A DNA stretch of 64,000 nt. Origin: Thermococcus bergensis. Lineage in GTDB: Archaea > Methanobacteriota_B > Thermococci > Thermococcales > Thermococcaceae. Shown piece after piece: positions 1-8,222 of this stretch (position 1 is the first letter of the stretch; every line of letters starts with the position of its first letter). The DNA lies in assembly GCF_020386975.1 (NCBI RefSeq), contig NZ_JABFNK010000003.1:62001-126000 (forward strand), read 5' to 3'. The notes under the pieces were generated by a model that saw only the letters and a program-made list of their open reading frames with translations, was not told where the DNA came from and did not search any database. Made by a program: the position numbers and the translations under genes.

Positions 1-474
1 CGAAACTTCATCGCAGTTGACGAAACAGTAATAAAAATCAACGGGAAGAAAAGATACCTCTGGGCTGCAATTGACGTTGAGAGCAAGGAAGTTTTAGCAG
101 TCTGGATTACGACTGTTAGAAACTGGTGGGTTGCCAGGGATTTCATTCTGGTTGTTTTAAAGTCGTGTGAAGGGCAGCCTGTCTTTCTGGTTGACAAGGC
201 GAGCTGGTATAAGTCTGCTTTTAAGAGTTTGAGGTTGGGTTATCTGCATGTGACTTTCGGGCCGAGGAACAGTGTTGAGCGTTGGTTTAGGACGTTGAAG
301 GAGAGGACGAAGCGTTTCTGGAATAATTTCAGGAGTGAGGACTGGAGGAGGGTTCATAGGTTTGTTTTTCTGTTTGCCTTCTGGTATAATTTTGTCAGAA
401 TTCATTCTAGTTTTGGTGATCCGCCTGGTGATGTTACTGAATGGCTTCAGGAGGTGATGCCCCAGTTATCCTAA
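1..474 (+). CDS. IS6-family DDE transposase, C-terminal part
   Basis: This is the C-terminal part of an IS6-type transposase, which moves the element by replicative, cointegrate-forming transposition. The frame is open through base 1. The three catalytic acidic residues are visible in family context: D in VDET near the start, D in FLVDKASWY about 60 residues later, and E in SVERWFRTLKERTKRF. About 157 residues are seen, so roughly the first third, with the helix-turn-helix, is missing only because the window starts there. Nothing suggests decay in the visible part. Confidence 0.85.
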   Translation, partial: RNFIAVDETVIKINGKKRYLWAAIDVESKEVLAVWITTVRNWWVARDFILVVLKSCEGQPVFLVDKASWYKSAFKSLRLGYLHVTFGPRNSVERWFRTLKERTKRFWNNFRSEDWRRVHRFVFLFAFWYNFVRIHSSFGDPPGDVTEWLQEVMPQLS

Positions 475-516
475 CAGTATCCATAAATAAGTGAGAAAAT
501 AAATAAGTGAAAATTG
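1..516 (+). mobile_element. IS6-family insertion sequence, right part
   Basis: The window opens inside an IS6-type element: its transposase frame is open from base 1 and stops at 474. About 40 bases follow, with two repeats of AATAAGTGA, before the 3' end of the ABC permease gene. The right end probably lies near 516, next to the sequence GAAAATTGC, but the left end is outside the window, so neither the inverted repeats nor the target duplication can be confirmed. The element abuts the stop codon of the permease at 518 and may have replaced whatever originally followed it. Confidence 0.6.
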
Positions 517-517
517 C

Positions 518-1270
518 TTATTTGAAATATTTGCCAAAACTACGGTGTAATAGGCTAATCCCTACTATCGAAAACACAACAAAAGATATCATTTCAGAAA
601 TAGGAATTTCTATCCCAAATAATATATTCCTAATTAAATCCGCACCAAATGAAATTGGATTAATTCTTGCTAATGTTTTGAGAACAGCTGGCATTAAGCT
701 TACCGGATAATATGCGGTACTTATAAATATCATCGGCAAAAGGAATAATGAAGTTAATGAGTTAAAGCTTTGTTCTTCCCTCAAACTTGCTGCAATCCCC
801 ATCATAAATATTCCTACCGCAAAACTGCTAGAAAAAATTGCTAAAAATAAAACTGGAATATTATCAATTGATAGATATAACTCAGAACATATTGTTAATT
901 TTGCAAGTAATAGGAACATTAATGCGTTAAAAGCTGAAAGTAATGAATGAATCAGTATTTTTACAAAAGGTACAAGCGATTTATTCATAGGAAGTGAAAG
1001 AAGGTCAAGTAAAGCGTGAGATTTTCGTTCTATAAATACTCTAGTAGCAGAGTTCAGTGATGAGTATATTACAACTAACATTATTATTCCGGGCAATATA
1101 TAATTTAAATAAGATACCCCATTTATGGATGGCATGCCCTTATTCAGAGTATATCCAAAAACAAAAAGGTACATAAGAGGGGACAAAAAGGACGCTATCA
1201 TAAAACCTACACTTCTTTTGTAGCTTAGAAGTTCTCTTTCAATTAATATTAATGTTTGCCCCAACATCAC
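518..1270 (-). CDS. ABC-2 type permease, probable peptide exporter subunit
   Basis: Membrane component of an ABC exporter, 250 residues. It is hydrophobic throughout with about six predicted membrane segments and an N-terminal MLGQTLILIERELLSYKR stretch, the usual start of ABC-2 permeases. The start codon overlaps the stop of the ATPase gene by four bases (1267-1270), so the two are translationally coupled. As last gene of a minus-strand operon encoding two radical SAM enzymes and a small peptide, it is likely to export the modified product or give self-resistance; that role is inferred. Its stop codon lies directly against an IS6-type element, so the C-terminus could have been altered by that insertion. 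Confidence 0.8.
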   Translation of the reverse strand: MMLGQTLILIERELLSYKRSVGFMIASFLSPLMYLFVFGYTLNKGMPSINGVSYLNYILPGIIMLVVIYSSLNSATRVFIERKSHALLDLLSLPMNKSLVPFVKILIHSLLSAFNALMFLLLAKLTICSELYLSIDNIPVLFLAIFSSSFAVGIFMMGIAASLREEQSFNSLTSLFLLPMIFISTAYYPVSLMPAVLKTLARINPISFGADLIRNILFGIEIPISEMISFVVFSIVGISLLHRSFGKYFK

Positions 1271-2193
1271 TTTTCTCCCTCCACCAATTCTACAAATATT
1301 TCATTCAAATCCTTTCCAGCATATCCTATTTCCTCTACTATACATTCTTCAAATAGAGATGCTAGTTCAGAGATTTTATATTGTGTGGGCGTCTCAAAAT
1401 AAATTTCATTATTCTCCACTCTTGTCACGTTAAATCCAAGAACTTTGACCTTTTGAAGGAATTGTTTAGGAAAACCACACTTAATTCTATACAGCCGATC
1501 TATTCTGAAGTTACTCTTTAGATCAGATAACGCCCCATCAAAAATAATTTTTCCATTTTTTATAAAAATTATTTTATCACATAAATTTTCAACATCTTCC
1601 ATATTATGAGTAGTGAGTATAATCGTCTTCCCATCCTCTTTTAGCGTCTTTATTATATTCCAAAGTTTTAGTTTAAAACTTGGATCACTTCCAGCAGTAG
1701 GCTCGTCTAAGATGATAAGCCTCGTACTTTCTGTTACACTAGCAAGACATCTTGCCACTTGAACTTTCTTTGCTAGACCTGGGCTTAGCTCCAAGAACAA
1801 TTTTCTTCTATGTTCCTCAAGATTGAATGACTTAATATATTCTTCAGTTTTTATCTTTGCTCTTTTTTTAGGTATCCCCCTAAGACGTTGGTATAGATAA
1901 ATATTTTCTTCAACAGTTAAAAAGGGATCTCCCGTAGCTTCTTGATGAGCAACAGCAATAAGTTGCTTAGCTTCAGTACTCTTTTTCAATACATTCATTC
2001 CAAATATTTTAACGTATCCGCTCCAGGGTTTTAGAATTCCTAATAATGTCAATATTGTTGTAGTTTTACCTGCACCATTGGGACCCAAATACCCAACTAT
2101 TGTACCCTCGTCTATATTGAAACTTATCCCCTTTAGAATCTCTGTCTTTTTGTACCCTACTACTAAATTAGAGACTTCTACAGCAGCGTTCAT
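1267..2193 (-). CDS. ABC transporter ATP-binding protein
   Basis: Cytoplasmic ATPase of the exporter, 308 residues. Visible motifs are Walker A GPNGAGKTTT, the Q-loop region AVAHQEATG, Walker B LIILDEPTAGSD and the switch histidine in TTHNME. The signature motif reads LSPGLAKKVQ instead of the usual LSGGQ, a mild deviation also seen in some ABC-2 export ATPases. The C-terminal 80 residues form the accessory domain typical of drug or bacteriocin exporters. It overlaps the upstream radical SAM gene by ATGA (2190-2193) and the permease gene by four bases, indicating one transcript. Confidence 0.85.
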   Translation of the reverse strand: MNAAVEVSNLVVGYKKTEILKGISFNIDEGTIVGYLGPNGAGKTTTILTLLGILKPWSGYVKIFGMNVLKKSTEAKQLIAVAHQEATGDPFLTVEENIYLYQRLRGIPKKRAKIKTEEYIKSFNLEEHRRKLFLELSPGLAKKVQVARCLASVTESTRLIILDEPTAGSDPSFKLKLWNIIKTLKEDGKTIILTTHNMEDVENLCDKIIFIKNGKIIFDGALSDLKSNFRIDRLYRIKCGFPKQFLQKVKVLGFNVTRVENNEIYFETPTQYKISELASLFEECIVEEIGYAGKDLNEIFVELVEGEK

Positions 2194-3554
2194 AAATTAT
2201 CACCTATCCGGATCTTTAAAAATTCCAGTGTAAGATCTTTATATAATTCTAAAATTTCTTTAGTAATATAAGAGCACGTTCTGTTGCGCAATTTCTCATC
2301 TCTTAATAATCTCAATGCAGTACACCCCCCTCCACAAAGTAGTGCATATGAACATTCTTTACAAGGCAGAGTTAATATACAGGTTTCTCTCCATTTTTTA
2401 AATGAATCATAAAATTGCAAATTTGGAATAAATTTCCCAACAGAAAATTCCTTTATGCCTACTACCACATCACAAGGATATATATCGCCATATAGATCGA
2501 AAACATATTGGTTTATATTAGCTTCACAATGTCTAAATTTGGGGAAGTATACGTTATTTTTATTGATTAAGTAATTTAATGACATTGCAAATGAATGGCC
2601 AGTAATTATTACCTCTTTAATCATCGAGGGGAAGTTCCTAACAAGGTACAATAGAGATTCCAATTCATTTTTTATACCTTCGGTTAATAAAGATTGATCA
2701 AGGTAGTTATACACTGACATAACATACAAGTGAACGTTTTTTCTCTTGAGAATACCAATCTCTTTTAAATAACAGTATAAATTATACACTGAGTTCTCTT
2801 TTCCTCGATGAACATGAATTCTTAACGCTATATGTGTCTTAGTGCTTATCTCATCAAGTAGAGAGCATAGATTATTTATTATAATATCAAAAGTCCCCTT
2901 TCCATTTGGGAATATTCTATATTTATCATGAGTGCTCTTATCTCCATCAAATGTAATCTGAATTGAATTAAATTCTTTAAGTAATGAAAGATAATGTGGT
3001 ATTCCAACACCATTACTTACAACATTAAGAGCTAAATTTTGTTCTCTGCTTTCTTTTACTATTTGAGCAATAATATCAAATTCTCTTTTAATTGGAAGTA
3101 GTGGTTCACCCCCGAATATTGTTAATATAGACTTTACATTTGATTTCTTTGCAGCTTCTATTAGGTTTATTGCATGAAATAATTTCGATAAAGCTTTTTC
3201 AGAAATAAATTCAGGATCTTTTTTGATGCCCTTTTCATAGCAATATGTACACGTTAAATTACAATAATATGTTGGGATTACCATATAATGAAGTGGTAAT
3301 GATTTCTCCTTTCTTATGAAATCTAAATATGCTCTCTCAACGTCTTTATTAAACTCATCTTCCGAACGGTATAACAACTTATTTTTTAACAAATCATGTA
3401 TAGTATCACTACAACTTGAGTTTTCAGGATTGAGTAGATAATAGTATTCATTTCTCTTTAGCTTGTATATCTTGCCATGTAACGTATCCAATATAATGTA
3501 ATTCCCTTCCTCTACGGGAATCTGAACCAAGTACTTATTAGTCTTCATAGCCAT
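2190..3554 (-). CDS. radical SAM/SPASM peptide maturase
   Basis: A 454-residue radical SAM enzyme of the peptide- or protein-modifying SPASM group. Residues 1-90 form an N-terminal domain (KYLVQIPVEEGNYIILD...) resembling the peptide-binding region of such maturases. The SAM-cluster motif is C98-x3-C102-x2-C105 (CNLTCTYC), followed by a GGEPLL motif. The C-terminal part has a SPASM-type set of cysteines: CDVV, then CKEC, LLCGGGC and a final C, which hold auxiliary Fe-S clusters. Known relatives form thioether or C-C cross-links on ribosomal peptides. Its start overlaps the stop of the B12 radical SAM gene by one base and its stop overlaps the ATPase start, so it is coupled to both. Substrate is inferred to be the 35-residue peptide encoded at 6658-6765. 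Confidence 0.85.
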   Translation of the reverse strand: MAMKTNKYLVQIPVEEGNYIILDTLHGKIYKLKRNEYYYLLNPENSSCSDTIHDLLKNKLLYRSEDEFNKDVERAYLDFIRKEKSLPLHYMVIPTYYCNLTCTYCYEKGIKKDPEFISEKALSKLFHAINLIEAAKKSNVKSILTIFGGEPLLPIKREFDIIAQIVKESREQNLALNVVSNGVGIPHYLSLLKEFNSIQITFDGDKSTHDKYRIFPNGKGTFDIIINNLCSLLDEISTKTHIALRIHVHRGKENSVYNLYCYLKEIGILKRKNVHLYVMSVYNYLDQSLLTEGIKNELESLLYLVRNFPSMIKEVIITGHSFAMSLNYLINKNNVYFPKFRHCEANINQYVFDLYGDIYPCDVVVGIKEFSVGKFIPNLQFYDSFKKWRETCILTLPCKECSYALLCGGGCTALRLLRDEKLRNRTCSYITKEILELYKDLTLEFLKIRIGDNL

Positions 3555-4768
3555 TACCCCATAAGCTTGTAATAGTTATCTATGAAATTCAGTTTTTCTT
3601 GCAAATTGGGAGTATTGAACCAATAAAACGAGACGTATATTGGAGGATGTTTTAAAATTTCCTCAACAATTTCTTGAGGTAAGTCTTGAGTTGATAATAT
3701 AGTGTGCGAATATATGTTAAAGTATAATGGTTTTATTATGTCGTTCTCATATTTTTTCCGCAGTTCTGACATTGGTAAAGGTGCTAATCGTGAAAATCTA
3801 GTTTGTACCCCAAAATAATCCAAATATGTTATTGCATAAAAAGTTTTCAGGAAATCCTCGAAGTCTTCAAATGGATATCCCCAAATGAATGAAGCAGTAA
3901 CATTTTTAATATAATCTAACGAGTTTATTACTACCTCTATAGCTTTGCCTATTGTAAAACCTTTATTTATTAAACGTAATATCCTATTACTCCCTGATTC
4001 AATACCATAAAATATCCCCTTACATCCAGAATCCATCAATGAAGTAAGAACATTATTATCTACTAAGTTTACTCTACCGAAGCAGGCATATTGTATGTCC
4101 AAGTCTGATTTCTGTATTTGCTCAGTAATTGAAAGAACTCTTTGTTTATTCAATGTAAATGTATCATCCGTAAAATGAATGTTCTTTACCCCATAATTTT
4201 CATTCAATAGTTTTAACTCCTCAATAACCCTTGAAACTCCTTTATAGATAACTTTCCGACCCCATAAGGGAGCCACATCACAAAAAGTGCATCTAAATGG
4301 ACATCCACGAGATGTGTCTACAGTGACTTGATAATATTTTTTAAGGTTTATAAGATGATAAGCTGGAAATGGCAAAGCATCTAAGTCCTGAATCCTTTCT
4401 CTTTTTGGGGTTACTATAACCCTATCTCCATGCTTAAATGCAATCCCTTTTATATTAAGCAAATCCCTAGGAGTATATGAAATACCATTTCCTATAGTCC
4501 TCATTAACTCAAGTAGAGTGTATTCCCCTTCTCCAATACAGACGATATCTACACTGTCGTATGTGCTAAGCAGATTGTAACACACCTCTGATGGACCAGG
4601 CCCCCCAAGTATTATAATCTTTTCTGGAGTAATAGATTTTGCATATTTGGTAGCTAGCATGACCCATGGCAGTGAGTCCGTCATACATCCAATACCAACT
4701 ATCTTCGAGTCAATGTTAGCTATAGTCTCACCAAGATGTTTATACCCCCATTTGTGTTTATAAAAAAT

Positions 4769-5700
4769 ACCCTAGTTCCCACCACCTGTGAAGTTGTATA
4801 ATCTGTCCAGATTCACGGCCAGAATCGCCCCTAAAATCCTGACAGCTAACCCCCTCAAACTAACACTCCTGCTCGGCCTCAGAAGAAACTCAGAAAACTT
4901 CGAAAACAAAGTCTCAATCCTCCTGCGAAAGTCAGACAAGTACTTGTAAAACTTCTTCTCCTCCAGATTACTAACCTGATTCTCCCGCTTCACCGGCGTG
5001 TAAACAACGCCAAACTTCAGGAATTCCTCCTGAAGTTCTCTACTAACGTAACCCTTATCCAAAAACAGAAAACAGCCAGAAAACTCCTCAACAATCACCC
5101 AGAACTTTTCCCTGACAACACTCACATCATGCTTATTCGCCGGATCAACGGACAGCAAAGCCAGCAAATTTCCATCAGAGTAACAGGTCAGCTTGTACCC
5201 ATAGTAAAACTTTTTTTAGAGGGAACAAACCCAACTGCGGGCTTTTCAGAGATGACTTCTGAAGAACCCTCCTTATCCTTCCTGTTTTTTCTGGCCAACT
5301 CCTTGGTCTGAATGGGCTTTGAGTCCAGTATTCTAACGTATTCTCTGGCGTGTTTTTTGAATAATTCTTCCTGCGCTAGGAGCAGGAGTTTTTCGTGCCT
5401 GTTCAAGCGTTCTGTTAGTTTGTTGTACCTGATTTTGGGGAACAGCTTCATTTCTTCGATTAGGACTCTGTAAGCGTGCTTGTAAACTCCGTTAAAGTGC
5501 AAGTGTGCTAGTATTGCGAAGGTTATTAGGTCGTAGAGGCTGATTATTTCCCTGTGAGTGTTTTTCGGGTAGTGTTTGCTGATTATCGGATAGATTTCGG
5601 ATTTTATGATCAGGATTTCCTGCTGAAAGTTCATAACAACCACCAATCAACCAAAAGACTTAAGTGCTTATAACTCTAACGATCTAATGGGAACTAGGGT
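4769..5700 (-). mobile_element. IS982-family element, copy A
   Basis: A 932-bp element bounded by perfect terminal repeats beginning ACCCTAGTTCCCA, inserted in minus orientation. It is flanked by the 7-bp direct repeat AAAAAAT (4762-4768 and 5701-5707), so it arrived by its own transposition. It splits the B12 radical SAM gene. Its proteins are identical to those of copies B and C. Confidence 0.95.
4772..5634 (-). CDS. IS982-family transposase, two frames (copy A)
   Basis: DDE transposase encoded in two overlapping frames: the first ends with SKKSFTMGTS, the second continues as KKFYYGYKLTCYSDGN. A run of seven T on the plus strand (A7 in the gene, 5211-5217) lies where a -1 shift joins them into one 287-residue protein, the family's usual size. 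Likely catalytic residues are D in ILDSKP, D in FLFLDKGY and E in RRIETLFSKF. ATG 5634 is preferred to GTG 5646 because GGTGG lies five bases before it. Confidence 0.85.
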
Positions 5701-5839
5701 AAAAAATATATTGGTAATCAATAACATCAACATCAAAATTATATTTCTCAAGAGTACCAGCCAGATATAAAATTCCAAGCGGAGTTTGAGGTTTAGACGA
5801 TGATGAAACTACATTTATTAAAGTAATATCGGGCATTTG

Positions 5840-6613
5840 CTAAACCTCCTGCTTATTATTCTTTAAAAAGTTGAGATATTTCAAAGCTTGTTTATCAGCA
5901 GGATTGAGTTTCAAAGCATAATGGAGGTATTTGTGAGCTGTATCTAATTTATTATCCTTTAGGTATATTATTCCTAAGAGAACATAAGATTTTGAGTAGT
6001 TTGGACTTAGAGCTATTGACTTTTTCAAATATGTTATAGCGCTATTGTAGTCCTCAAGGGAATAATAGGATAATGCAATTAAGTATAATAATTTAGCCCG
6101 AATAAAATCTGAAGTAGGAGGTAACGAGGACAAAGCCTTGAGATAAGACGCAATAGCCTTTTCATATTGTCCTATGTAAGATTCTAAATTACCTAGTTCA
6201 AAATAAAGTTTCCATACACTATCCTTATATTTAGCTAAATACATAGAAGATTGAAAAACTTCTTGGAGTTGCTTCTTAAAAGCTATAGCTTCACTTATTT
6301 TGTTGTGCAATATTAGGATTCTGAGATATTTAGCAAAGAGAAATGGTGGAATATCATGTTTTATATATTCCTTAAAAACTCTGTTTAGAAGTAGATTACA
6401 TTTCTCAAAATCTTTTTGTAGAATATAGACATTAAGTAATTTATTAATTACTTTTAAATTTTTTGGATCTTTTTCAAACAACATTTTAAGGTATCTTTCT
6501 CCTTTCTCTACATCACCCAGACATAATAATAAATATCCTTTGCAATATATATCCCCATCAACGTCTTTTTTTGGTATATCATCTCCCAACTTATCTAGGT
6601 ACCCTTTAATCAC
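5840..6613 (-). CDS. TPR repeat protein of the peptide cluster
   Basis: A 257-residue soluble protein made of tetratricopeptide repeats. The clearest units are GQYEKAIASYLKALSSLPP, LEDYNSAITYLKKSIALSP and DNKLDTAHKYLHYALKLNP, in the last 120 residues; the N-terminal half is more divergent. It starts with GTG at 6613 with GGAGGGG seven bases upstream. It lies between the small peptide gene and the B12 radical SAM gene and its stop is three bases from the ATG of the latter. TPR proteins usually bind peptides or partner proteins, so a scaffold that presents the peptide to the two radical SAM enzymes is a reasonable guess. No enzyme motif is seen. Confidence 0.8.
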   Translation of the reverse strand: MIKGYLDKLGDDIPKKDVDGDIYCKGYLLLCLGDVEKGERYLKMLFEKDPKNLKVINKLLNVYILQKDFEKCNLLLNRVFKEYIKHDIPPFLFAKYLRILILHNKISEAIAFKKQLQEVFQSSMYLAKYKDSVWKLYFELGNLESYIGQYEKAIASYLKALSSLPPTSDFIRAKLLYLIALSYYSLEDYNSAITYLKKSIALSPNYSKSYVLLGIIYLKDNKLDTAHKYLHYALKLNPADKQALKYLNFLKNNKQEV

Positions 6614-6635
6614 TTTTTGCCCCCTCCAAGTGAAG

Positions 6636-6656
6636 TTAAAAAATAAAATAATAAAA
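6636..6656 (-). terminator. T-rich tract after the peptide gene
   Basis: On the coding strand the 20 bases after the peptide stop codon are almost all T and A with several T runs. Archaeal RNA polymerase terminates at such T tracts, so this may be a partial terminator that makes the peptide transcript more abundant than the downstream enzyme transcript. Confidence 0.35.
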
Positions 6657-6657
6657 T

Positions 6658-6765
6658 TCAGTCAGAATCTGTACTTATAAATGCCCAAACTTGGAGACAA
6701 CACGTCAATAATGTGGCGTCGTTTAAAGTTTCTGTAATGGCAGATTTGACATCAAACTCTTCCAA
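6658..6765 (-). CDS. 35-residue peptide, candidate RiPP precursor
   Basis: A small gene with a TTG start at 6765. The ribosome binding site GGAGGTGAT (6779-6771) exactly matches the archaeal 16S 3' end and ends five bases before the TTG; an in-frame TAA lies just upstream, so no earlier start is possible. The N-terminal half is acidic and helical-looking, like a leader. The C-terminal half is TLLTCCLQVWAFISTDSD, with adjacent cysteines C22-C23, a single W and F, and a polar end. It is the first gene of the operon encoding TPR, B12 radical SAM, radical SAM/SPASM and ABC export proteins. Size, strength of the binding site, position and the CC pair fit a ribosomal peptide precursor modified at cysteine. 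No homologue is known to me; the role is inferred from context. Confidence 0.7.
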   Translation of the reverse strand: MEEFDVKSAITETLNDATLLTCCLQVWAFISTDSD

Positions 6766-6810
6766 CTCTTATCACCTCCGAAAATTTTACATACTCAATA
6801 AGTTGTTTTT

Positions 6811-6827
6811 ATATTTAAAATTTTCTT
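6811..6827 (-). promoter_or_regulatory. promoter of the peptide operon (BRE/TATA)
   Basis: On the minus strand AAGAAAA (6827-6821) followed by TTTTAAATAT (6820-6811) forms a BRE/TATA pair. It would place the transcript start near 6790, about 25 bases before the TTG start of the peptide gene. IS982 copy B begins at 6828, directly against it, and its target duplication contains the BRE, so the core promoter survives but any upstream operator has been moved 932 bp away. Confidence 0.6.
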
Positions 6828-7759
6828 ACCCTAGTTCCCATTAGATCGTTAGAGTTATAAGCACTTAAGTCTTTTGGTTGATTGGTGGTTGTTATGAACT
6901 TTCAGCAGGAAATCCTGATCATAAAATCCGAAATCTATCCGATAATCAGCAAACACTACCCGAAAAACACTCACAGGGAAATAATCAGCCTCTACGACCT
7001 AATAACCTTCGCAATACTAGCACACTTGCACTTTAACGGAGTTTACAAGCACGCTTACAGAGTCCTAATCGAAGAAATGAAGCTGTTCCCCAAAATCAGG
7101 TACAACAAACTAACAGAACGCTTGAACAGGCACGAAAAACTCCTGCTCCTAGCGCAGGAAGAATTATTCAAAAAACACGCCAGAGAATACGTTAGAATAC
7201 TGGACTCAAAGCCCATTCAGACCAAGGAGTTGGCCAGAAAAAACAGGAAGGATAAGGAGGGTTCTTCAGAAGTCATCTCTGAAAAGCCCGCAGTTGGGTT
7301 TGTTCCCTCTAAAAAAAGTTTTACTATGGGTACAAGCTGACCTGTTACTCTGATGGAAATTTGCTGGCTTTGCTGTCCGTTGATCCGGCGAATAAGCATG
7401 ATGTGAGTGTTGTCAGGGAAAAGTTCTGGGTGATTGTTGAGGAGTTTTCTGGCTGTTTTCTGTTTTTGGATAAGGGTTACGTTAGTAGAGAACTTCAGGA
7501 GGAATTCCTGAAGTTTGGCGTTGTTTACACGCCGGTGAAGCGGGAGAATCAGGTTAGTAATCTGGAGGAGAAGAAGTTTTACAAGTACTTGTCTGACTTT
7601 CGCAGGAGGATTGAGACTTTGTTTTCGAAGTTTTCTGAGTTTCTTCTGAGGCCGAGCAGGAGTGTTAGTTTGAGGGGGTTAGCTGTCAGGATTTTAGGGG
7701 CGATTCTGGCCGTGAATCTGGACAGATTATACAACTTCACAGGTGGTGGGAACTAGGGT
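6828..7759 (+). mobile_element. IS982-family element, copy B
   Basis: A 932-bp element with ACCCTAGTTCCCA ends, in plus orientation, flanked by the 8-bp repeat ATTTTCTT (6820-6827 and 7760-7767). It separates the peptide operon's core promoter from the 190-bp region next to the ribosomal operon. Copies A and B lie inverted on either side of the peptide and TPR genes, but each has its own target duplication. Confidence 0.95.
6894..7756 (+). CDS. IS982-family transposase, two frames (copy B)
   Basis: Same two-frame transposase as copy A, identical at protein level. The seven-A run is at 7311-7317; the first frame ends at 7340 and the second covers the C-terminal 140 residues with the catalytic glutamate in RRIETLFSKF. 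The stop codon lies inside the right terminal repeat (CTAG). Confidence 0.85.
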
Positions 7760-7767
7760 ATTTTCTT

Positions 7768-7950
7768 AAACTTTTAGTTCACATCTAATGGTTTTTTTTC
7801 TCTCAAAATAAAGTAATTCTCTAAAGACTTCTTTTTTCAAAATCAAGAAAGTATGAAAACTTTTAGAGTGTTAGTAGTAATTCCTAAGAACTCAACACAT
7901 AAACAAAAAAATATTCAGAGCAATATATAATAAAAAGAAAAACAAAAATT
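7768..7950. other. AT-rich intergenic region, no gene seen
   Basis: Between the IS982 copy B target repeat and the eL14 stop codon there is no credible open frame on either strand. Before the insertion this region lay directly upstream of the peptide operon promoter, so it may hold displaced regulatory sites for that operon. Confidence 0.5.
7926..7949 (-). terminator. T-rich terminator after the ribosomal operon
   Basis: Directly after the eL14 stop the coding strand carries several T runs in succession (TTTTTGTTTTTCTTTTTATT), the usual form of an archaeal intrinsic terminator. It ends the long minus-strand ribosomal operon. Confidence 0.5.
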
Positions 7951-8202
7951 TCACTCTAAACTTATTCCCGCTTTTTCCAAAGCTTGCTTAACAGCCTCGT
8001 CGTCGGCGCCTCTCTCAATGTTAACCTTCTCTGGAAGAGGCTCAAGGTGCTTGATGTTCATCCTTCTTCTCTTCACTTTGTTCAATCCAGCGCCGGTAAC
8101 GAGGACGAAGTTCTTGTCGATTATGTCAACAACAACTACCTTTTGTCCAGCCCTTCTTCCGGCAATAACAACGGCTAGCCTTCCAACATCAATTGCTGGC
8201 AT
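7951..8202 (-). CDS. rpl14e: large-subunit ribosomal protein eL14
   Basis: An 83-residue ribosomal protein of archaeal/eukaryotic type with the KOW-like start [20 protein letters not shown] and the basic KVKRRRMN motif. It is full length against Pyrococcus relatives. It is the last gene of the ribosomal operon, 20 bases after cmk; in related genomes the pseudouridine synthase gene cbf5 commonly follows, but here IS982 and the peptide cluster follow instead. Confidence 0.95.
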   Translation of the reverse strand: MPAIDVGRLAVVIAGRRAGQKVVVVDIIDKNFVLVTGAGLNKVKRRRMNIKHLEPLPEKVNIERGADDEAVKQALEKAGISLE

Positions 8203-8222
8203 TCATCCCACCTCCATCTTTT

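Larger units (their letters stand above)
3554..5836 (-). pseudogene. B12-binding radical SAM protein, split by IS982
   Basis: A cobalamin-binding-type radical SAM gene interrupted by the IS982 copy at 4769-5700. The 5' part (5836 to 5701) starts with ATG three bases after the TPR gene stop, with AGGAGG upstream, and encodes the Rossmann-like N-terminus (PLGILYLAGTLEKYNFDVD). The 3' part (4761 to 3554) has GGPGPSE and the cluster motif RGCPFRCTFCD. Removing the IS plus one 7-bp target copy (AAAAAAT) restores one frame of 447 codons with junction IDYQYIFYKHKWG. Such enzymes often C-methylate or otherwise modify peptides or lipids. The 3' fragment could still be translated from ATG 4684 but would lack the B12 domain start, so the enzyme is probably inactive in this strain. 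Confidence 0.88.

Noticed and set aside
157-405. Minus-strand frame inside the IS6 transposase
   Set aside because: Shadow of the transposase frame with its catalytic residues.
5129-5311. 60-codon frames on the opposite strand within each IS982 copy
   Set aside because: They are antisense to the transposase shift region with no ribosome site and appear only because the element is repeated.
7340-7361. IS982 transposase as a decayed, frameshifted gene
   Set aside because: All four copies, including the diverged one, have the same split at A7 with both frames open.
4769-7759. Composite transposon formed by IS982 copies A and B
   Set aside because: Each copy has its own target duplication (AAAAAAT and ATTTTCTT), and copy A is inside a gene that reads through after removal, so they inserted separately.
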